The position numbers were made by a program, and so were the translations under genes. From assembly GCA_041228335.1 (NCBI GenBank), contig CP166130.1, positions 1,264,638-1,328,637 on the forward strand: a stretch of 64,000 bases of DNA. Reading direction: 5' to 3'. The stretch comes from Alphaproteobacteria bacterium LSUCC0684. Lineage in GTDB: Bacteria > Pseudomonadota > Alphaproteobacteria > Puniceispirillales > UBA1172. Positions 15,490 through 23,731 of this stretch are shown in pieces (position 1 is the stretch's first letter; every line of letters starts with the position of its first letter). The notes beneath the pieces are model-generated. The model did no database searches. It was given only the letters and a program-made list of their open reading frames with translations, and was not told the DNA's origin.

Positions 15490-16593
15490 TCAACCCAACA
15501 AGAGAAGCGATTCCCGGCCAAGGCCAAGCCTTGTTTTCTCACCTATATCGAGAACCCGGCGGCCGGCGGTGTTGCGCATCGATACCGTAACTTCCCTGTC
15601 AAGACCATCCACGGCAACGTCATAATAGGTCATGTCGCCGTAATATCCTGTATTTGTAATCGTGCCCGAAACCTCAATTTCGGCCTTGTCCTTGGATGAA
15701 TAGAGAACGGTCAGCATTTCAGGCCGTATGCCGATGGACACCTTACCCGGTGCCAGAGGAAGAGGCATCTGATCGGGGGCGATGGTCATGCTGCCGAGGG
15801 GGCCTGCATCGATATCAATGCCCTTCTTCGTCACCGATTTGAGCGTCCCATCGATAAAATTCATGATCCCGATGAAGGAGGCGATGCGTTTATCCAATGG
15901 GCGGCGATAAAGAACCTGGGGCGTGGCAAGCTGGGCAATCTCACCATTGAACATGACGGCGATCCGGTCACTCATGGTGAGTGCCTCTTCCTGATCATGG
16001 GTCACCAGGATGAAGGTGATCCCAACGGTGCGCTGCAGATTTCTGAGCTCAACCTGCATCTGCTCCCGCAATTTGCGATCCAGCGCCGAGAGCGGCTCAT
16101 CAAGGAGAAGGACCTTCGGCTTCATGATCAGGGCACGGGCGAGCGCCACTCGCTGGCGCTGCCCTCCTGAAAGAGCATGGGCAGGACGAGTGTTATACCC
16201 TTCGAGATCAACGAGGCTGAGCATCTCATTCACCCGCGCCAGCAATTCCTGTTTCGGGAGTTTCTGCTTCTGCAGCCCGTAAGCCACGTTTTCCTGAACA
16301 TTGAGATGCGGAAAGATCGCGTAGGACTGAAAGACCATGTTGGTGGGGCGATGATTGGGTTCAACCTGATCCATGTTCTGCCCGGCAATGACGATGCTGC
16401 CCGCATCAGGATGCTCAAATCCGGCGATCAGACGCAGCAGGGTTGTCTTGCCGCAGCCGGACGGCCCGAGAAGGGAGAAAAACTCGCCTTCCCTTATGAC
16501 GGCATCGACGCCATTGACGGCGCGGACTTCGCCAAAGGACTTCTGGACGGATTGAAGCTCCACCATCGGCCGTGTATCAGTAGAAACACCCAT
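15490..16593 (-). CDS. Polyamine-type ABC transporter ATP-binding protein (PotA family)
   Basis: 367-residue ATPase with Walker A GPSGCGKTT, Q-loop FQSYAIFPH, signature LSGGQRQRVALARAL, Walker B VLLLDEP and switch His in LVTHDQEEA. The C-terminal ~110 residues form the TOBE/MOP-like domain of PotA and sugar importers. It is the last gene of the Rieske-potB-potC-potA operon, 7 nt after the potC-like gene. It energises import of the ligand caught by the convergently encoded binding protein. Confidence 0.9.
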   Translation of the reverse strand: MGVSTDTRPMVELQSVQKSFGEVRAVNGVDAVIREGEFFSLLGPSGCGKTTLLRLIAGFEHPDAGSIVIAGQNMDQVEPNHRPTNMVFQSYAIFPHLNVQENVAYGLQKQKLPKQELLARVNEMLSLVDLEGYNTRPAHALSGGQRQRVALARALIMKPKVLLLDEPLSALDRKLREQMQVELRNLQRTVGITFILVTHDQEEALTMSDRIAVMFNGEIAQLATPQVLYRRPLDKRIASFIGIMNFIDGTLKSVTKKGIDIDAGPLGSMTIAPDQMPLPLAPGKVSIGIRPEMLTVLYSSKDKAEIEVSGTITNTGYYGDMTYYDVAVDGLDREVTVSMRNTAGRRVLDIGEKTRLGLGRESLLLLG

Positions 16594-16600
16594 GTTTTCT

Positions 16601-17416
16601 TTATCCCTTCTGAATTCCTTGTGACCCTGCCCCGATCAGTGCGGCTGACTTCTTGCGGTAATACTCCCCCAAAGTCAGCAGGATCAACGACAGGACGAGC
16701 ATGATGAAACCCAAAGCCATCACGCCGGGCAGTTTTGACGGGAACCTGAGCTGCGACCAGATATAGACCGGCAGCGTCGGCTCTGTTCCGGTAAGGAAAA
16801 ACGCGATGATGAACTCATCAAGCGAAAGCGTAAACCCGATCAGCAGGGACGATATCAGCCCCGGCATGACCAGGGGCAGGATTACCCGGAAAAATGTTTC
16901 CCGCCGCGTCGCCCCAAGATCAAGCGATGCTTCTTCGAGGTATTTGTCCATGTTGTTGAAGGCGGAAAGAAGAATGGCGATCGAAAAGGGCATGCAGATC
17001 AGGACATGCCCGAGAATGACGGTCCAGACATTGAGCTCGATCCCGAGCTGCACCAGCACGATCAACAGAGCAACGCCGACAATGATCTCCGGCAGGACAA
17101 GAGGCAGCATCAGGAAGGACATCATCGGCTTCTTGCCGAGAAAATCATATCGCGCCGCCGCCCGGGCCGCGAGCACCCCGAAACAGGTGCTCAACACCGA
17201 TGCCGACAGCGCCACGATCAGCGAATTTTTAAGCGCCACGATCAACGTGCTCTCATGCTGAAGACCTTCGAACCATCTGAGGCTGAACCCTTTGAGCGGA
17301 AAGGCGATGATGGCGCTGTCATTGAACGCAAACAACGGCAACAACACCACCGGCGCGTAGAGAAAAACAAGATAAACGCCGACAAAAACAGTCAGATATC
17401 TGGGTGAGCTCATCAT
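16601..17416 (-). CDS. Polyamine-type ABC transporter permease (PotC/PotI family)
   Basis: 271-residue inner-membrane permease with six hydrophobic segments and the EAA loop EEASLDLGATRRETFFRVILPLV. The ATG at 17416 overlaps the stop of the preceding permease (ATGA), which fixes the start better than the upstream in-frame codons. It forms a heterodimer with the PotB-like protein. Confidence 0.89.
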   Translation of the reverse strand: MMSSPRYLTVFVGVYLVFLYAPVVLLPLFAFNDSAIIAFPLKGFSLRWFEGLQHESTLIVALKNSLIVALSASVLSTCFGVLAARAAARYDFLGKKPMMSFLMLPLVLPEIIVGVALLIVLVQLGIELNVWTVILGHVLICMPFSIAILLSAFNNMDKYLEEASLDLGATRRETFFRVILPLVMPGLISSLLIGFTLSLDEFIIAFFLTGTEPTLPVYIWSQLRFPSKLPGVMALGFIMLVLSLILLTLGEYYRKKSAALIGAGSQGIQKG

Positions 17417-18279
17417 ACCTGCCTCCGGAGATAGCGCCGATTGAGGAAGACAAAACACGCCGCGATCATGCCGACAATCAACATCGCGGACACGGCAAGC
17501 GCGGCGCCGAGCGGGGCGTTGTTTGCCTTGGAAAACTGAACCTGGATCATGTTGGCAATCATCAGCCCGTCGGTGCCGCCGACAAGTTTGGGCGTGATAT
17601 AGTCACCGATGGTGGGGATGAAGACGATCAGCGATGCGGCGATGATCCCGGGCATGGCCAGCGGCAGGGTTATCCGCATGAACCGGCGGAACGCGGTATC
17701 GCCGAGATCACGGGCAGCTTCAAGGAGCGAGCGGTCAATTTTCTCAAGCGCAACATAGATCGGCAGAATGGCAAAGGGCGCCCAGGCATGGGCGAGGGAA
17801 ATCACCACGGCATTGGCATTGTAGAGGATGAAGGTGAGCGGCTCATCGATGAGAGACATCCATTGCAGGGTGGAATTCAGCACCCCGTTATAACCGAGGA
17901 TGATTTTCCACATGAAAATCCGCAGAAGATAGCTTGTCCAGAAGGGAATCGTGATCAGAAAAATCCACAGCGATTTCCGTCTCCCTCCGTAAAAGGAAAT
18001 GAAATACGCCATGGGAAAGGCGAGAACGACCGTTGAAAGTGTCACCAGGAATGAGATGACGAGCGAGCGCTGCATCAACATCCGGTAGACAGGATGAGAC
18101 CAGGCTTCTTCATAATTCGCCATGGTCAGCGTGCGATCAAGATCAAGATAGTTCTGTGTCCAGAAACTGAGCAGCAGCATCATGAGCAATGGTGCGGCCA
18201 GCAACAGAAGCGAAAAGCCGAACGGCCCGGCAATCAGTTTAAGTCCCGATCGGGTCTCCCGCGAAAACCATGATTTCAT
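17413..18279 (-). CDS. Polyamine-type ABC transporter permease (PotB/PotH family)
   Basis: 288-residue permease with six hydrophobic segments. The EAA loop is LEAARDLGDTAFRRFMRITLPLAMPG, followed by FIPTIGDYITPKLVGG, which is characteristic of PotB/PotH. Both ends overlap neighbouring genes by four bases: the Rieske oxygenase upstream and the PotC-like permease downstream. Confidence 0.9.
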   Translation of the reverse strand: MKSWFSRETRSGLKLIAGPFGFSLLLLAAPLLMMLLLSFWTQNYLDLDRTLTMANYEEAWSHPVYRMLMQRSLVISFLVTLSTVVLAFPMAYFISFYGGRRKSLWIFLITIPFWTSYLLRIFMWKIILGYNGVLNSTLQWMSLIDEPLTFILYNANAVVISLAHAWAPFAILPIYVALEKIDRSLLEAARDLGDTAFRRFMRITLPLAMPGIIAASLIVFIPTIGDYITPKLVGGTDGLMIANMIQVQFSKANNAPLGAALAVSAMLIVGMIAACFVFLNRRYLRRQV

Positions 18280-19487
18280 CCGTATTTTCCATCCTGATTT
18301 TCAGCAAGAGATTGATTGCACTCCAAGAGCGTTCCGGCCGGGGGCTCTTCTTCTCGGGCCATGACGGGCATGGCCTTGCGCAACCTGTCATGGTAGCTGC
18401 GCACGCCGCTTTCGAGATCAGAAAGAATGACCCCGTCAAAGGCGCTTGACTGGATGGCTTCCTGCACCCAGACGGTCAGCATGCGGTCTTCCTCGGCGGT
18501 AAGATTGTCAATCCGCGATGAAAGATACCGGGCGGCACGGGTAACGCGATCCTCATCGGCCCGGCGGTAGATCGCACCGCGGATGGCGGTTTTATCCACC
18601 CCGAGCGGAATATCCTGATAGAAGATCACCGAATCCGGATAAAGGGCGAGCACGCTGTTGGGATAAATTCCCATATACACCCATTGCCGAGGCAGGCTCC
18701 TCCAGGGTTCGGGCAGATGATCGAGAAGCTTCCGGTAGTTCCTGACCGACCAGAGACGTGCCGGGCCATCATTCAGCACCCCGACCGACCGGAACGTGTC
18801 CCCGACCATGGCATCATCAACATAATCCTTGCCATAAAGATCATGCAGGCCGGGGTGAGCCATGGGAACATGGTAGCCTTCATTATCCACATCACGGACG
18901 GATTTCCAGTTCACTTGTGCGTTTTCCATCAGGTAGATGCCATCTTCGGACGGGCAAAGGTCTTCCAGATGATAGGCCGATGCTTCGCGCTCAAACCTCT
19001 TCAATACTTTTGCAATCGACGGCTGGGGGCCTTCCTGAAACCGGATAAAGACGAAACCGTGCCAGATTTCCATCTCCACGGGTTTCAGCCCCCATTCCAC
19101 CGGGTCCAGTTGAGGAAAACTGCGCGGTTTTGCCGGGGACCGAAGACGACCATCAAGCTCAAAACTCCAGGCATGGAAGGGACAGGTCACCACCCCGGGG
19201 CAATTCCCCTTTTCTTCTGCCACCACACGTGAGCCGCGATGGCGGCAAAGATTGTGAAACGCGCGGACAACACCATCCTGCCCGCGGATAATCAAGGCAC
19301 GTTCGCCGACCAGATCAAAAGTAATGAAATCCCCGGGCGAGGGCAGATCCGATATATGGCAGACCAGCTGCCAGTACTGGCGGAAAAGGGTGTTGCATTC
19401 CAACTCATACAGTTCCGGGTTGGTGTAGCACCAGCCAGGCAGGCCTTCCCTGCCTTCGGTGACATTATGCTGATAATGTGTATCCAT
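18276..19487 (-). CDS. Rieske-type non-haem iron oxygenase, alpha subunit, coupled to an ABC importer
   Basis: 403 residues. Rieske ligands are Cys81-x-His83 (CRHRGS) and Cys102-x2-His105 (CPFHAW). The mononuclear iron site is DNEGYHVPMAH, with Glu203 in the bridging position and His206/His211. It is the first gene of a translationally coupled operon with PotB-, PotC- and PotA-type transporter genes, so the imported compound is probably its substrate. Its iron-site surroundings differ clearly from those of the oxygenase at 6131, so the two are distant paralogues. Candidate substrates are betaines or N-methylated amines. No reductase or ferredoxin gene is adjacent; a host-shared reductase would be needed. 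Confidence 0.87.
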   Translation of the reverse strand: MDTHYQHNVTEGREGLPGWCYTNPELYELECNTLFRQYWQLVCHISDLPSPGDFITFDLVGERALIIRGQDGVVRAFHNLCRHRGSRVVAEEKGNCPGVVTCPFHAWSFELDGRLRSPAKPRSFPQLDPVEWGLKPVEMEIWHGFVFIRFQEGPQPSIAKVLKRFEREASAYHLEDLCPSEDGIYLMENAQVNWKSVRDVDNEGYHVPMAHPGLHDLYGKDYVDDAMVGDTFRSVGVLNDGPARLWSVRNYRKLLDHLPEPWRSLPRQWVYMGIYPNSVLALYPDSVIFYQDIPLGVDKTAIRGAIYRRADEDRVTRAARYLSSRIDNLTAEEDRMLTVWVQEAIQSSAFDGVILSDLESGVRSYHDRLRKAMPVMAREEEPPAGTLLECNQSLAENQDGKYG

Positions 19488-19506
19488 GACGTTTCGTTAA
19501 GGTTAC

Positions 19507-19535
19507 TTGCAATTCATCGGTTAGGTTTTCATAAT
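19507..19535 (+). promoter_or_regulatory. Sigma-70-like promoter for the FAD oxidoreductase
   Basis: TTGCAA (19507-19512), 17-nt spacer, CATAAT (19530-19535), in the 140-bp divergent region between the Rieske oxygenase and the FAD-dependent oxidoreductase. The transcript would have a ~85-nt leader. Confidence 0.5.
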
Positions 19536-19627
19536 CATACCCGGTATCGAAAAATATGCCAGCACGGTTTTTTTCAGCATAACTTATCCATGCCGCCAAG
19601 GGCTGATGGCAGAACAGGGAAAATCAG

Positions 19628-21214
19628 ATGATATATGATGCGATTATTATCGGCGCCGGCCATAACGGGCTGACCGCGGCGGGATATCTTGCCGGCAAGG
19701 GGAAATCCGTGCTGGTACTGGAACGACGTGATGTGATCGGCGGGGCGGCGCTGACCACCGAATTTGCCCCCGGATTCCGGAATTCCGAATTTTCCTATGT
19801 GGTCAGCCTGCTTGATCCCGAAGTGATCCGTGATCTTGATCTTGAACAGCACGGGCTCAACATTATCCCGCGAGAAGGTGCATCGATCACCTTCGGCCCG
19901 GAAGGTCATCTGTGGCTTCCCCAGAAACTCGAGGATTCCTGCCGCGAAATTGCGAAATTTTCCAGAAATGACGCCGAAAACTATGCCCGGCTTGATGAGT
20001 TACTGGAAGATATCTGCGCTATTCTGAGGCCGCTCATGCGGGCCACGCCCTATAATCTCACCTCATCGCTTTTCAGCCAGATTTCGGACGCGCTTGCCAC
20101 CGGCCGGGTGCTTGCCAAAGCCTCGCTGGAAAACCGTGCCCATCTCGCCGAGCTCATGACCAAATCGGTGGGGCATTACCTTGATCAGTGGTTTGAAACA
20201 GATATTCTCAAGGGCACGATGGCCTATAGCGGCAGCGTCGGCAATTTTGTCAGCCCGTATCACCCCAGCACGGCCTATGTGCTGCTGCATCATGTCTTCG
20301 GTCAGGTCAATGGCAAGACCGGTGCCTGGGGCCATGCAAGGGGCGGGATGGGCGCGATAACACAAGCCATGGCCAGTTCCGCCCGGGCCAGAGGGGTTGA
20401 AATCCGCACCGAGGCCGACGTCACGGGCGCGTTGATCAATGCCGGCCGCATCGACGGCGTTCGCCTCGGCAATGGTGAGGAAATCCGGGCCCGAAGTGTT
20501 ATCGCCAACTGCCATCCGCAAATCCTCTTCGGCAATATCATCGCGTTTGATGACCTGCCCGGTGATTTCAGCCGCCGGATCAAAGGATATCGTTCCGAAT
20601 CAGGCAGTTTCAGGATGAATCTGGCGATCAGCGAGTTGCCGAAATTCTCCTCCCTCAAAGGGCTGGATACGCCGCCGGAGATGATGCTGAACGGCTCGAA
20701 CAACGTCATGCCATCAATCGCCTATATCCAACAGGCCTATGATGATGCCCGCACCCATGGCTGGGCCCGAAAGCCGGTGATCGAATTCTGCATCCCCAGC
20801 CTTCTTGACGACAGCCTGGCCCCGAAAGGCGCCCATGTCATGAGTCTGTTCTGTCAGCATTTCCAGCGGCACCTTCCCGATGGGCGGAGCTGGGATGATG
20901 CCCGGGATGAAGCCGCCGATACGGTAATCGATACGATTGAGGAATTTGCCCCCGGATTCCGGCAATCCATCATCGCAAGACAGATCAATTCACCCCTTGA
21001 TATCGAACGCAAACTCAACATGGTTGGCGGTGATATTTTCCATGGCGCGCTGCATCTTGACCAGCTCTATGCGATGCGGCCCGTGGTGGGGGCGGCGGAT
21101 TACCGGATGCCGATACGCGGGCTTTATCTTGGCGGCTCCGGCGCGCATCCGGGTGGCGGGGTGAGTGGCCTGCCCGGGCGAAACTGCGCAAAAGCGGTGT
21201 TGCGTGATCTCTGA
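19628..21214 (+). CDS. FAD-dependent oxidoreductase, phytoene-desaturase-like (COG1233 type)
   Basis: 528 residues. The N-terminal dinucleotide-binding motif GAGHNG (9-14) is followed by an acidic residue ~20 residues on (LERRDVIGG). The C-terminal LYLGGSGAHPGGGVSGLPG is the second FAD-contact motif of the phytoene desaturase/amine oxidase group. No carotenoid genes are nearby, so a carotenoid role is unlikely. In this island it may oxidise an amine or a demethylated product. It is divergent from the Rieske-transporter operon and shares its control region. Reaction and electron acceptor are unknown. Confidence 0.82.
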   Translation: MIYDAIIIGAGHNGLTAAGYLAGKGKSVLVLERRDVIGGAALTTEFAPGFRNSEFSYVVSLLDPEVIRDLDLEQHGLNIIPREGASITFGPEGHLWLPQKLEDSCREIAKFSRNDAENYARLDELLEDICAILRPLMRATPYNLTSSLFSQISDALATGRVLAKASLENRAHLAELMTKSVGHYLDQWFETDILKGTMAYSGSVGNFVSPYHPSTAYVLLHHVFGQVNGKTGAWGHARGGMGAITQAMASSARARGVEIRTEADVTGALINAGRIDGVRLGNGEEIRARSVIANCHPQILFGNIIAFDDLPGDFSRRIKGYRSESGSFRMNLAISELPKFSSLKGLDTPPEMMLNGSNNVMPSIAYIQQAYDDARTHGWARKPVIEFCIPSLLDDSLAPKGAHVMSLFCQHFQRHLPDGRSWDDARDEAADTVIDTIEEFAPGFRQSIIARQINSPLDIERKLNMVGGDIFHGALHLDQLYAMRPVVGAADYRMPIRGLYLGGSGAHPGGGVSGLPGRNCAKAVLRDL

Positions 21215-21224
21215 GTTCAGCCGC

Positions 21225-21674
21225 TCATAACCGGGCCTGCAGCGGCAGGCTCGGCACCCAGCAATAACCAAGCGGGTCAAGAATGAAGGCCTCCCTTATG
21301 CCGTGCTCCTTGTCGGTGGCATGTTGCAGGACCGTCCATCCTTCCTCGGCCTCAGCCCTGGTGGCGGCGGCGTCCGGATCAACGGCGTAAAGACGCAGCT
21401 CGACCCCGAGACCGCGCACCTGCCCTTCGCCAAGAAAGGCATGATAGGGATTGCTGGCGTAGGTATTGTCTGCATGTATCTGGATCAGGCTGGTGATATC
21501 GGGGGGCGATGCCCAGGAAAGAAGGGCAAAAAAGGCATCAACGCGGATGAGTTCCAGCCCCATCACCCGTGCCAGCGACGGCGCGTAAACCAGCGGCGCC
21601 GGGCACAGGATATTGATCCCCATCCCTTTCAGGCGGCGCCCGAGATCATCTGCTTCTATCTCCTTGAAATCCAT
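21225..21674 (-). CDS. VOC-superfamily (glyoxalase/bleomycin-resistance-like) protein
   Basis: 149 residues with the repeated beta-alpha-beta pattern of vicinal-oxygen-chelate proteins. The C-terminal EAFILDPLGYCWVPS is the usual 'DPDGN-x-W' strand, though with DPLGYCW. Metal ligands are not obvious. It is convergent with the FAD oxidoreductase and downstream of hflX, with a 14-bp tandem repeat between. Substrate unknown. Confidence 0.65.
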   Translation of the reverse strand: MDFKEIEADDLGRRLKGMGINILCPAPLVYAPSLARVMGLELIRVDAFFALLSWASPPDITSLIQIHADNTYASNPYHAFLGEGQVRGLGVELRLYAVDPDAAATRAEAEEGWTVLQHATDKEHGIREAFILDPLGYCWVPSLPLQARL

Positions 21675-21686
21675 GCCATATCTCTA

Positions 21687-21728
21687 TTTCAGCAGCTCTG
21701 TTTCAGCAGCTCTGTTTGAGCAACTCTA
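21687..21728. repeat. Tandem 14-bp repeat, three copies, at the hflX 3' end
   Basis: TTTCAGCAGCTCTG at 21687-21700 and 21701-21714 (identical), then a degenerate copy TTTGAGCAACTCTA at 21715-21728 that includes the hflX TAG stop, followed by TTTCAGC at the end of the coding region. This looks like slippage duplication of the last codons of hflX into the spacer. Confidence 0.85.
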
Positions 21729-23003
21729 TTTCAGCGTAATTTCCGGCCAGCGGGCAGAAAACCGCGCAAAATCCGCCTTGGACAGCGTGACCTCGACCGC
21801 CTCCCAGCCATCATCCTGCATGATTGCATCATGCACCCGGCCCTGCGCATAAAGCCAGGCCCGGGCTGCGCCTTCTCCCGGCGGCAGTTTCAGTTTAATG
21901 ACCTGATCCTGTATCGACAAGACATGTTCGATCCGCTGTTCAAGCTCGGCGATGCCGTCACCGGTCAGGGCCGAGATCATCACCGGCTTCCGGAACCGCT
22001 CATGGACCGCAGCGGCTATCTCGCCGGCAAGATCCGATTTGTTGAAGACATGGACCACTCTTGTTGCCAGCATCTGCTCATCAATGCCAAGATCCTGGAG
22101 CACCCCGAACACATCATCGGCTTCCTCAAGCAGCAGCGGTGAGGACGCATCATGGACGTGAAGAAGCAGATCAGCCGAGACGACTTCTTCGAGGGTGCTC
22201 TTGAATGCCTCAACAAGTTCGGTTGGCAACTGGCTGATGAACCCGACCGTATCGGCCAGCACAACCTTGCGGGATGAGGCAAGCCTGACCGCCCGCATCG
22301 TGGGATCAAGGGTGGCGAAAAGCATATCCTTTGACAACACCCCTGCCCCGGTCAACGCATTGAAAAGCGTTGATTTGCCCGCATTGGTATAGCCGATCAG
22401 GGCAAGAGTGGGGGTTTCCGCCCGGCCCCTGTTCTGCCGCTGAAGCCGGCGGGTGCGTTCCACATCCTCAAGCTCTTTTCGGATCTGCAGGACGCGCTGC
22501 ATCAGCATCCGCCGGTCAAGTTCGATCTGTCGTTCCCCCGGCCCGCCGAGAAACCCGCCGCCGCCACGCTGGCGTTCAAGGTGGGTCCAGCTCCGAACCA
22601 GACGGCTGCGCTGAAAGCTGAGGGCGGCAAGTTCAACCTGAAGCCGCCCGGCATGGGTGCTGGCTCTGGCGCCAAAAATCTCAAGGATGAGCGCGGTGCG
22701 GTCGATCACCTTGCAGCCGGTGATCATTTCAAGATTGCGCTGCTGAACCGGGGCAAGATCGGTGTTGATGACAATCAGGGGATCATCATCTTCGGCGGCG
22801 CGTTCTTTCAGCATATCGGCGTATCCCTTGCCGATGAATGTTCCGGCACGGGGCCGGTTCACCGACGTGATATCCGCAAATCCAACCGCAAGCCCGATGG
22901 CCTCCACCAGCCCGCAAGCCTCCTCAAGGCATGTTTCCGGCGGCCGGGGCAGAGGCTCAAGCCGGTTATCGGGATGAATGACATAGGCAATTGCCTGTCC
23001 CAT
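21726..23003 (-). CDS. hflX: GTPase HflX, ribosome-associated
   Basis: 425 residues. The N-terminal HflX domain has the glycine-rich LERQRGGGGFLGGPGE(R)Q signature; the G domain has GYTNAGKS (G1), DPTMR (G2), DTVGF (G3) and NKSD (G4). HflX splits stalled or heat-damaged ribosomes. In many alphaproteobacteria hflX directly follows hfq; here hfq is about 8.4 kb away, with mfd, sdhE, recG, a DUF502 gene and mazG between them. Confidence 0.95.
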   Translation of the reverse strand: MGQAIAYVIHPDNRLEPLPRPPETCLEEACGLVEAIGLAVGFADITSVNRPRAGTFIGKGYADMLKERAAEDDDPLIVINTDLAPVQQRNLEMITGCKVIDRTALILEIFGARASTHAGRLQVELAALSFQRSRLVRSWTHLERQRGGGGFLGGPGERQIELDRRMLMQRVLQIRKELEDVERTRRLQRQNRGRAETPTLALIGYTNAGKSTLFNALTGAGVLSKDMLFATLDPTMRAVRLASSRKVVLADTVGFISQLPTELVEAFKSTLEEVVSADLLLHVHDASSPLLLEEADDVFGVLQDLGIDEQMLATRVVHVFNKSDLAGEIAAAVHERFRKPVMISALTGDGIAELEQRIEHVLSIQDQVIKLKLPPGEGAARAWLYAQGRVHDAIMQDDGWEAVEVTLSKADFARFSARWPEITLK

Positions 23004-23104
23004 GGTTAATTCCTCGCGACTCGAGCGTGACGGAGAAAAATCTTTCCATCATCGCCCGGATATATGTTAGGCAGAAAACGCATCACGCCATGAGGATACG
23101 ACGG

Positions 23105-23731
23105 ATGAGCATGAAAACAACCATAAGCGTGGATATTTTTTCCGATGTCATCTGCCCCTGGTGCATGATCGGCAAGAAACGGCTCGAAGATGCCGCCCTG
23201 CTGCATGGCGGTGTTACGCTCAAGATCAACTGGCGTGCCTTTCTGCTCAACCCGAACATGCCCCCCGAAGGCATGGAGCGTAAAACCTATATCCAGAACA
23301 AGTTTGGCAATGCCGGGCCGAGTTTCTATGCGCGGATTGCCGCCACCGGCAAAGATGCCGGGATCGTTTTTCAATTTGACGCGATCAAGCGGACACCGGA
23401 CAGCCGCCCGGCCCTTCTGCTTGTGCTCGGGGCAGACAAGGCGGCCAATGACGTCAAGGGGGACATATTTCACGCCTATTTCCAGAAGGGTGTCGATATC
23501 AGTGATGATGCGTTTCTTGGCGATCTTGCCAAGCGATATCAGATACCTCATCCGGCGAGCGAAAGCCTGCGCCGCAAACTCGAAAAAGATCTGGGTGAAG
23601 CTGCCCGCCTCGGTATCCAGGGGGTGCCGTATTTTGTCTTTGAAAATCAATGGGCCATTTCCGGGGCACATCCACCGGAATCCTTTCTTCCTCTTATTGA
23701 TGCAGCCATTGCCCAGAAAACCTCTCCCTAG
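23105..23731 (+). CDS. DsbA-family thioredoxin-fold oxidoreductase (FrnE-like)
   Basis: 208 residues starting MSMKTTISVDIFSDVICPWC. The redox motif is CPWC, with the cis-Pro loop GVPYFVFENQWAISGA near the C-terminus. There is no signal peptide, as in cytoplasmic FrnE/polyketide-isomerase-like DsbA proteins. The frame extends 38 codons upstream without family similarity, so the ATG at 23105 is chosen. Its last bases overlap the 3' end of mfd on the opposite strand. Substrate unknown. Confidence 0.85.
   Translation: MSMKTTISVDIFSDVICPWCMIGKKRLEDAALLHGGVTLKINWRAFLLNPNMPPEGMERKTYIQNKFGNAGPSFYARIAATGKDAGIVFQFDAIKRTPDSRPALLLVLGADKAANDVKGDIFHAYFQKGVDISDDAFLGDLAKRYQIPHPASESLRRKLEKDLGEAARLGIQGVPYFVFENQWAISGAHPPESFLPLIDAAIAQKTSP

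Noticed and set aside
19628-21214. Carotenoid biosynthesis enzyme
   Set aside because: Similarity to phytoene desaturases is at fold level only, and no crtB, crtE or crtY genes occur in the window.
1-21700. Genomic island bounded by tRNA, integrase or direct repeats
   Set aside because: No tRNA, integrase or transposase was seen and base composition looks similar to the core region; the island label rests on gene content only.
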